Positions 5,517 through 8,035 of a stretch of DNA of 8,035 bases are shown here, piece by piece (position 1 is the first letter of the stretch; each line of letters opens with the position of its first letter). Both the position numbers and the translations under genes were made by a program. The notes beneath the pieces are model-generated. The model had not been told where the DNA came from, did no database searches, and was given only the letters and a program-made list of their open reading frames with translations. Source of the DNA: Myxococcales bacterium (GTDB taxonomy: Bacteria > Myxococcota > Myxococcia > Myxococcales > Myxococcaceae); assembly GCA_009885595.1 (NCBI GenBank), contig VFKJ01000737.1:1-8035 (forward strand), in the 5' to 3' direction.

Positions 5517-7483
5517 CGCAGCGCCCCCACGAGGATGAGCCCGATGACGAACAGCGCCACCAGCCCGGCGGCGAAGGCGAAGCGCGGCTGCTCGGGGATC
5601 TTCTCGGTGGCCTGCCCCACGTACTTCTCACCCTGGCCCAGCACCTCGAACATCCGCTGCTCCACCGGATCGGCGTGGTGCGTCGCCAGGTGGACGGAGT
5701 GCCGGGGAAAGAGGTCCTCGGAAGGTTCCCCGCGGCGCAGCGCCGGGAGGAAGGCCTGGAAGATGCGCGCGAACTGCTCGGCGAACGAGCTGCCGGTGTA
5801 CTGCATGCGCGGCGTGGCGGCGGTGTAGCCGCACCCCCAGGTCGCGCTGCGCCGGGCCGCGCGGCCCGAAAGCCAGCTCACCACCCCCACCAGCACGAGC
5901 GCCCCCGCCAGCGCGCGGCTCACCCAGACGACGGACCCCAGCGGCACCAGCGCGGGCGCGAGGGCGGCCGCCATGGGGAAGGGCAAGAGCGCTCCCTTCA
6001 CCAGCAAGAGCGCAGTGGCCGGCGCCACGCCGACCAGCACCACGCCCACGGCGTGCAGCACCATCGGCACCAGCATCGGGGTGGGCGGCTCTTCGCCGAC
6101 GTGCAGCTTCGGCTCGCGCGGGTTGCCCAGGAAGGCGACGCCGAAGGCCCGCACCATCGAGAGCGCGCTCACCGCGCCCACGAAGGCGAGGCCCGCGGCC
6201 GCCAGCGTGAGCAGCGCGTTCTGATCGGTGTGCGGCGCCAGCCCCGAGAGCAGCCCGGAGTAGATGACGAACTCACTGGCGAAGCCGTTGAGCGGAGGCA
6301 GCGCGCAGATGGCGAGCGCCCCCACCAGGAACAGCAGCGCGGTGCGCGGCAGCTTCTTCGCCAGCCCGCCCAGGCGCTCGAGATCGACGGTGTGCGTCGC
6401 GTAGTAGACCGAGCCCGCCGCGTAGAAGAGCAGGCACTTGAACAGCGCGTGGTTGAAGAGGTGCAGCAGTCCTCCGGCGAAGCCGAGCACCGCCAGGCCG
6501 GGGAGCTCCCACGTCCAGCCCAGGTAGCCGACCCCGAAGCCCATCGCCACGATGCCCACGTTCTCGGTGGAGGAGTAGCCGAGCAGCCGCTTCAGATCGC
6601 GCTGGGTGGCGGTGGAGAGCACCCCGAAGAGCGCGGACAGCCCACCGAAGGCGAGCACGGTCCAGCCCATCCACTCCTCGGGCTTGCCCATCAGCAGGGT
6701 GAAGCGGAGGAAGCCGAAGAGCCCGGCCTTGTGAATGACGCCCGACATCAGCGCCGAGACGTGGGCGGGGGCGGCGGCGTGCGCGCGCGGCAGCCAGGTG
6801 TGGAAGGGGAAGAAGGCCGACTTGAGCGCGAAGGCCACGCCCAGGAGCACGAAGATGCTCGAGCGCATGGAGCTTTGCTGCGAGAGGAACTTCCCGAACG
6901 CGGAGAACTCCATCGAGCCGGTGGCGCTGTGCAGCAGCATGAAGGCCGCCACCAGCACGAACAGGCCCACGTGCGTCGAGACGATGTAGTTGAAGCCGGC
7001 GAAGCGGATCTTCTGGTTGCGGTAGTCCCAGATGACCAGCAGCCAGGCGGCGACCGCCGCGATCTCCCAGCCCAGCAGGAACACCAGCGCGTTCCCCACC
7101 GAGTAGACGATCACGAACGCGAGCGAGGTCACCGTGAGCAGCGCGAAGTGCTGGCCGCCGCGCCGGCCCTTCTCGAAGTACGGCTTCAAGTAGCCGGTGG
7201 CGAACACCGTGCCCAGCAAGGTCATCGGCAGCGACCAGGCCAGGAAGAAGGCGCTCAGCCCATCGAGGTGCAGCGAGATGTGCTCGATGGGGGGAGGCCA
7301 GCTCCAGGACAGCTCCATCGGCGGCGCGCCCGCGAGCAAGGGCGCCACGCCCGCGAGCACCAGCACGGTGGCGAGGCTCTGGCTGGCGATCGCCGCCGCC
7401 GCGCTGTGCTTGTTGTTGCGCAGCGCCGCGGAGAGCACCGCGCCGAGCAGCAGGACCGGAAAGCTCGCGAGGAACAGCGTCAC
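5513..7483 (-). CDS. hyfB: HyfB/HycC-like antiporter-type membrane subunit (NuoL/M family)
   Basis: From the chosen GTG at 7483 it has 656 residues; E. coli HyfB has about 672. Numbering from that start, the channel residues are E140 (LLGWEIAAVAAWLL), K221 (FALKSAFFPFHTWLPRAHAAAP), H251-K252 (GVIHKAG) and K349 (LFNHALFKCLLFY), with LNGFASEF (398-405) after them. The C-terminal region carries TWGCGYTAATPRMQYTGSSF (548-567), a mark of the HyfB/HycC branch, then an amphipathic stretch with HHADPVEQ and a last membrane helix. The GTG is preferred because the first membrane helix begins at once and GAAAGG lies 11 bases upstream (a long spacing). An ATG at 7576 would add 31 arginine/glycine-rich residues and overlap the upstream gene by 32 bases. 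First of the complex subunits; its stop overlaps the hyfC ATG. Confidence 0.92.
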   Translation of the reverse strand: MTLFLASFPVLLLGAVLSAALRNNKHSAAAAIASQSLATVLVLAGVAPLLAGAPPMELSWSWPPPIEHISLHLDGLSAFFLAWSLPMTLLGTVFATGYLKPYFEKGRRGGQHFALLTVTSLAFVIVYSVGNALVFLLGWEIAAVAAWLLVIWDYRNQKIRFAGFNYIVSTHVGLFVLVAAFMLLHSATGSMEFSAFGKFLSQQSSMRSSIFVLLGVAFALKSAFFPFHTWLPRAHAAAPAHVSALMSGVIHKAGLFGFLRFTLLMGKPEEWMGWTVLAFGGLSALFGVLSTATQRDLKRLLGYSSTENVGIVAMGFGVGYLGWTWELPGLAVLGFAGGLLHLFNHALFKCLLFYAAGSVYYATHTVDLERLGGLAKKLPRTALLFLVGALAICALPPLNGFASEFVIYSGLLSGLAPHTDQNALLTLAAAGLAFVGAVSALSMVRAFGVAFLGNPREPKLHVGEEPPTPMLVPMVLHAVGVVLVGVAPATALLLVKGALLPFPMAAALAPALVPLGSVVWVSRALAGALVLVGVVSWLSGRAARRSATWGCGYTAATPRMQYTGSSFAEQFARIFQAFLPALRRGEPSEDLFPRHSVHLATHHADPVEQRMFEVLGQGEKYVGQATEKIPEQPRFAFAAGLVALFVIGLILVGALR

Positions 7484-7526
7484 GACGAGAGGGACCTTTC
7501 TTCGAGGGCGAGCGGTAGCACGCCCT

Positions 7527-7540
7527 GCCGGGTTCCCGGC
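7527..7540. other. Short inverted repeat in the gap before hyfB
   Basis: GCCGGG and CCCGGC flank a two-base TT (minus strand AA) centre; in RNA a five-base GC stem with a four-base loop is the realistic form. It lies in the 61-base gap (7484-7544) between the receiver-like gene and hyfB. No T-tract follows on the minus strand, so it is not an intrinsic terminator, and I see no promoter in the gap. In DNA this GC-rich it may be chance. Confidence 0.2.
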
Positions 7541-7544
7541 CGGG

Positions 7545-7937
7545 TCACGCGCGCCCCGCCACGTGCCGCGCGACATGGTTTCGAATCACATCCACCAGCT
7601 GCCATGCGAGCACCGGCCGCACGAGCAGCACCACGTTCTCTCCGCGCAGCGCGGTGGGTCCGGTGAAGGTGGCGGGAGCAGCGGTGAGCACGATCACCAG
7701 CCGGTCGGGCGCGGCCTTCGAGACCTGCCGGACCCAGGTGATGATCGCCTCGGCCTCGAAGGCGTCTGCGAAGAGCACCAGCGCGTTCTTCACGCCCGCC
7801 AGGCTGGCCGCGTTCACCAGGGTGGCCCAGCGGTGCACGCCGAAGCCGCGCTCGGAGAAATAGAGGGGCAGCTTCTCGGTCTCGGGTTCCTGCGCCCCGA
7901 TCAGCCCCACGCTGCTCTGGCTGACGCCCCAGCCCAT
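7545..7937 (-). CDS. Small receiver-like protein (degenerate response-regulator fold)
   Basis: 130 residues, no membrane helix, no DNA-binding or output domain. I do not recognise a named family, but the pattern of strands and helices resembles a CheY-type receiver: SSVGLIGAQEPE (8-19) as strand 1, KNALVLFADAF (50-60) as strand 3, DRLVIVLTAAP (78-88) as strand 4 with T85 at the conserved Ser/Thr place, and NVVLLVRPVLAWQLVDVIRN (101-120) as strand 5 and helix 5 with R107-P108 where active receivers have Lys-Pro. The acidic pair after strand 1 is not evident and D58 is about one position off the usual phospho-acceptor, so phosphorylation is doubtful. The ATG at 7937 follows an in-frame TAG with no bases between, so no earlier start is possible; GCGGGG nine bases upstream is a weak ribosome binding site and a GTG at codon 10 is an alternative. 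Its place ahead of hyfB suggests a regulatory or scaffolding role for the complex. Confidence 0.7.
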   Translation of the reverse strand: MGWGVSQSSVGLIGAQEPETEKLPLYFSERGFGVHRWATLVNAASLAGVKNALVLFADAFEAEAIITWVRQVSKAAPDRLVIVLTAAPATFTGPTALRGENVVLLVRPVLAWQLVDVIRNHVARHVAGRA

Positions 7938-8035
7938 CTAAGCGAACCCCGCGACGAGCCGCGCCACCAGCGAGTTGCCTCGAACGCGCGGATCCTTGCC
8001 GCGGATGAGCGTGGCCAGCTGCCTGGCGGAGACGA
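7938..8035 (-). CDS. C-terminal end of an unrecognised gene (runs off the right edge)
   Basis: The frame that ends at TAG (7938-7940) is open to the window edge and gives 31 complete codons ending LVARLVAGFA. It contains a basic, helix-like stretch, ARQLATLIRGKDPRVRGNSL. Codon use, with G or C in nearly every third position, agrees with the other genes, and the stop abuts the next gene's ATG, as expected in an operon. Too little is visible to assign a function. Confidence 0.55.
   Translation of the reverse strand, partial: VSARQLATLIRGKDPRVRGNSLVARLVAGFA

Noticed and set aside
7484..7544. Promoter in the gap before hyfB
   Set aside because: No -35/-10-like or sigma-54-type GG-N10-GC element is convincing in these 61 GC-rich bases. 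The operon promoter probably lies to the right of the window.
5504..7666. Plus-strand ORF of 720 codons opposite hyfB
   Set aside because: Its product is rich in R, H, G, E and Q with no fold or motif, as expected of the antisense of a GC-rich, hydrophobic gene. The opposite strand has clear HyfB motifs.
1..8035. CRISPR array, tRNA, rRNA, insertion sequence or toxin-antitoxin pair
   Set aside because: No spaced direct repeats, no cloverleaf or rRNA-like stretch, no transposase motifs and no matching pair of small genes were seen. Recurrent ACCAGC/CAGCAC words are antisense Leu/Val/Ala codons of the membrane proteins.

Overview
The window is a GC-rich stretch carrying one tightly packed gene cluster, all on the minus strand and read from right to left. 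It encodes a membrane-bound complex of the Hyf / group 4 energy-converting hydrogenase superfamily, which is related to respiratory complex I. Strong GC bias at third codon positions, the gene content and the HTH gene at the left end suggest a deltaproteobacterial-type organism, perhaps Myxococcota. That placement is inferred from style only; there is no taxonomic marker gene here.

Layout in order of transcription. At the right edge lies the C-terminal end of an unrecognised gene (7938-8035). Its TAG is followed directly, in the same frame, by the ATG of a 130-residue protein that looks like a degenerate response-regulator receiver domain (7545-7937). After a 61-base gap come the membrane subunits: HyfB-like antiporter-type subunit (5513-7483), HyfC/NuoH-like anchor (4593-5516), HyfE-like subunit (3952-4596) and a second antiporter-type subunit, HyfF-like (2460-3881). 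The soluble arm follows: a NuoC-NuoD/HyfG-like large subunit (991-2463) and a two-cluster ferredoxin fused to a NuoB/HyfI-like small subunit (245-994). After a 40-base gap, the start of a helix-turn-helix gene (1-204) runs off the left edge. Four of the five junctions between complex genes are 4-base ATGA/GTGA overlaps. The exception, between hyfE and hyfF, is a 70-base gap holding a palindromic repeat whose stem runs into the hyfF ribosome binding site.

The main biological point is that the large subunit has lost both cysteine pairs that hold the [NiFe] centre in true hydrogenases, while the iron-sulfur cysteines of the small subunit and ferredoxin and the key charged residues of the membrane arm are kept. 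The complex is therefore most likely not a hydrogenase but an energy-converting hydrogenase-related (Ehr-type) complex: an ion-pumping module coupled to an electron donor and acceptor that the sequence does not identify. The class is known, but its substrate is poorly understood. What is less ordinary here is the ferredoxin/small-subunit fusion, the flanking receiver-like and HTH proteins, and the repeat at the hyfF start.
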